This document shows, in pieces, positions 5,730 to 6,607 of a stretch of 6,607 nt of DNA (position 1 is the stretch's first letter; each line of letters starts with the position of its first letter). The stretch lies in contig PWMA01000142.1 in NCBI GenBank assembly GCA_003558335.1, forward strand, positions 1 through 6,607. Direction: 5' to 3'. The notes under the pieces were generated by a model. That model made no database searches. It was not told where the DNA came from and saw only the letters and a list, made by a program, of their open reading frames with translations. The position numbers and the translations under genes are program-made. The stretch is from Candidatus Methanofastidiosia archaeon (GTDB taxonomy: Archaea > Methanobacteriota_B > Thermococci > Methanofastidiosales > Methanofastidiosaceae).

Positions 5730-6607
5730 GAAAATCCCGCCTCAACTAAAGATTCTTTTACAATGTGATCATCTACCTTTATACCGTAGACTCCAAAACC
5801 TATGCCTTTTATCAAAGAGTACTCAACAGAGCCTTTTTTTGCTTTTTTGTCCAAAGTAGTTTTTTTTATTATTTCATCTGCTGAAGCTTTGAAAGTCGTT
5901 TCGAGAAGTTTTGATTTTTTAAGAAGGGCAAGTATTCTTTCTCTTTCTCTTGAATCCAAAAAACTAATTTTTTCAGAAATCAGAGCTTCGACTGCCATCC
6001 CCATACCAACAGCCCTGCCATGATTTATTTCAAAGTTTGAAAGTATTTCAATTGAGTGGCCGATTGTGTGTCCAAAGTTCAATATTTTTCTAAGCCCACC
6101 CTCTTTTTCATCTTTTTCAACAACTTTTGCTTTAACTTTAAGAGAGGAAATGATTACCTTTTCAATGTACCCTTTTTCAAGATTTAGTACCTTATCTATA
6201 TTATCTTCTAGGTATCTGAAAAGCTCATCGTCTTTGATAATAGAAGCTTTTATAATTTCTGCGAGTCCATTTATTATCTCTTCACCAGGTAGCGTCTTTA
6301 GAAGTTCTATATCGATATAGACTTTATTTGGTTGATAAAAAGAGCCTATCAAATTTTTTCCTGAAGGATGATCTATCCCGACTTTGCCTCCTATGCTGAT
6401 ATCAACTTGGGATAGAACCGTTGTTGGGATCTGTATGAAGGGTACACCTCTCATGTAAGTTGCTGCTACAAATCCTGCGAGATCTCCTGTTACGCCTCCT
6501 CCAAAAGCTATGATTAATGTATCTCTTCCTAAGCCAAGTTCAAATAATCTGTCTTCAATTTCTTCTTTTGTTTTCCTATTTTTTGATTCTTCGCCTGCTT
6601 TAAAGGA
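5726..6607 (-). CDS. aroB: 3-dehydroquinate synthase, 5'-truncated by the window edge
   Basis: This enzyme converts DAHP to 3-dehydroquinate, step 2 of the shikimate pathway, in the cytoplasm with NAD+ and a divalent metal. The reading frame is open to the right edge, giving 293 codons. The family is about 350 residues, so roughly 55 N-terminal residues are missing; the Met at 6454 is internal, not the start. Visible signatures in order are GEESK near the edge, the NAD-binding GGGVTGD, AATYMRG, IPTTVLSQVD, SIGGK and the substrate loop HPSGKNLIG. Metal-ligand motifs follow: Glu in GLAEIIK, His in NFGHTIGH and His in NHGRAVG, then a C-terminal DKKAKKG. The SQVDxSxGGK motif has Ile where Ala or Ser is usual. 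The stop overlaps the aroDE start by 4 bp (ATGA). The related sugar cyclases (deoxy-scyllo-inosose synthases) are unlikely in this context. Confidence 0.97.
   Translation of the reverse strand, partial: SFKAGEESKNRKTKEEIEDRLFELGLGRDTLIIAFGGGVTGDLAGFVAATYMRGVPFIQIPTTVLSQVDISIGGKVGIDHPSGKNLIGSFYQPNKVYIDIELLKTLPGEEIINGLAEIIKASIIKDDELFRYLEDNIDKVLNLEKGYIEKVIISSLKVKAKVVEKDEKEGGLRKILNFGHTIGHSIEILSNFEINHGRAVGMGMAVEALISEKISFLDSRERERILALLKKSKLLETTFKASADEIIKKTTLDKKAKKGSVEYSLIKGIGFGVYGIKVDDHIVKESLVEAGFS
5735..5743 (-). promoter_or_regulatory. Probable Shine-Dalgarno site for aroDE
   Basis: The coding strand reads GAGGCGGGA ahead of the ATG at 5729. GAGG lies ten bases and GGGA five bases from the start codon. 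It is embedded in the final aroB codons (Glu-Ala-Gly) and is less canonical than the aroK and tyrA sites. Confidence 0.55.

Larger units (their letters stand above)
1..6607 (-). other. Aromatic amino acid biosynthesis operon, aroB-aroDE-aroA-aroK-aroC-tyrA-pheA
   Basis: Seven co-directional genes overlap end to end with no intergenic base, so they are very probably one transcript read from right to left. Together they encode steps 2 to 7 of the shikimate pathway plus the two prephenate branch enzymes. Overlaps are 4 bp at aroB/aroDE, aroA/aroK, aroK/aroC, aroC/tyrA and tyrA/pheA, and 20 bp at aroDE/aroA. Both ends of the cluster are cut by the window, so the promoter, any leader or attenuator, the 5' end of aroB and the 3' end of pheA are not visible. 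Single transcription is inferred from the layout. Confidence 0.93.

Noticed and set aside
5726..6454. Met at 6454 as the start of aroB.
   Set aside because: The frame stays open upstream to the window edge and encodes essential conserved residues (GEESK, GGGVTGD), so this Met is internal and the gene is cut by the edge.

Overview
The window is a single, completely packed aromatic amino acid operon read from the minus strand (from the right edge to the left edge). Seven genes are visible in transcription order: aroB (5' end cut off by the right edge), a fused aroD-aroE, aroA, aroK, aroC, tyrA and pheA (3' end cut off by the left edge). Every base lies in a coding region. No promoter, terminator, RNA gene, mobile element or repeat array could be supported. 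The control region must lie upstream of aroB, beyond the right edge.

Layout: aroB 5726-6607 (partial), aroDE 4215-5729, aroA 2954-4234, aroK 2442-2957, aroC 1363-2445, tyrA 536-1366, pheA 1-539 (partial). Every adjacent pair overlaps. Five of the six junctions are 4-bp stop/start overlaps of the form NTGA (ATGA, TTGA, ATGA, GTGA, ATGA). The aroDE/aroA junction is a 20-bp overlap. This points to strong translational coupling and co-regulation.

Pathway: the proteins carry 3-deoxy-D-arabino-heptulosonate 7-phosphate (DAHP) to 3-dehydroquinate (AroB), to dehydroshikimate and shikimate (AroDE), to shikimate 3-phosphate (AroK), to EPSP (AroA) and to chorismate (AroC). TyrA and PheA then convert prephenate towards tyrosine and phenylalanine. 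Gene order follows pathway order except that aroA precedes aroK. DAHP synthase and chorismate mutase are not in the window.

Organism: the DNA is AT-rich (roughly one third G+C by eye), with frequent ATA and AGA codons, Shine-Dalgarno-like sites and TTG/GTG starts. It is therefore prokaryotic. The signals on lineage are mixed. TyrA resembles the stand-alone TyrA of methanogenic archaea (and the dehydrogenase half of E. coli TyrA), whereas AroK is the bacterial P-loop type that most archaea lack, and AroB implies the classical DAHP route. An archaeon with bacterial-type genes and an AT-rich anaerobic bacterium both remain possible. I cannot name a taxon.

No wholly new system was found. The points most worth checking are the SxG (instead of SxS) substrate motif in the AroE half of the fusion, the NADP-like pocket of TyrA, the missing chorismate mutase, and the mixed ancestry of the cluster.
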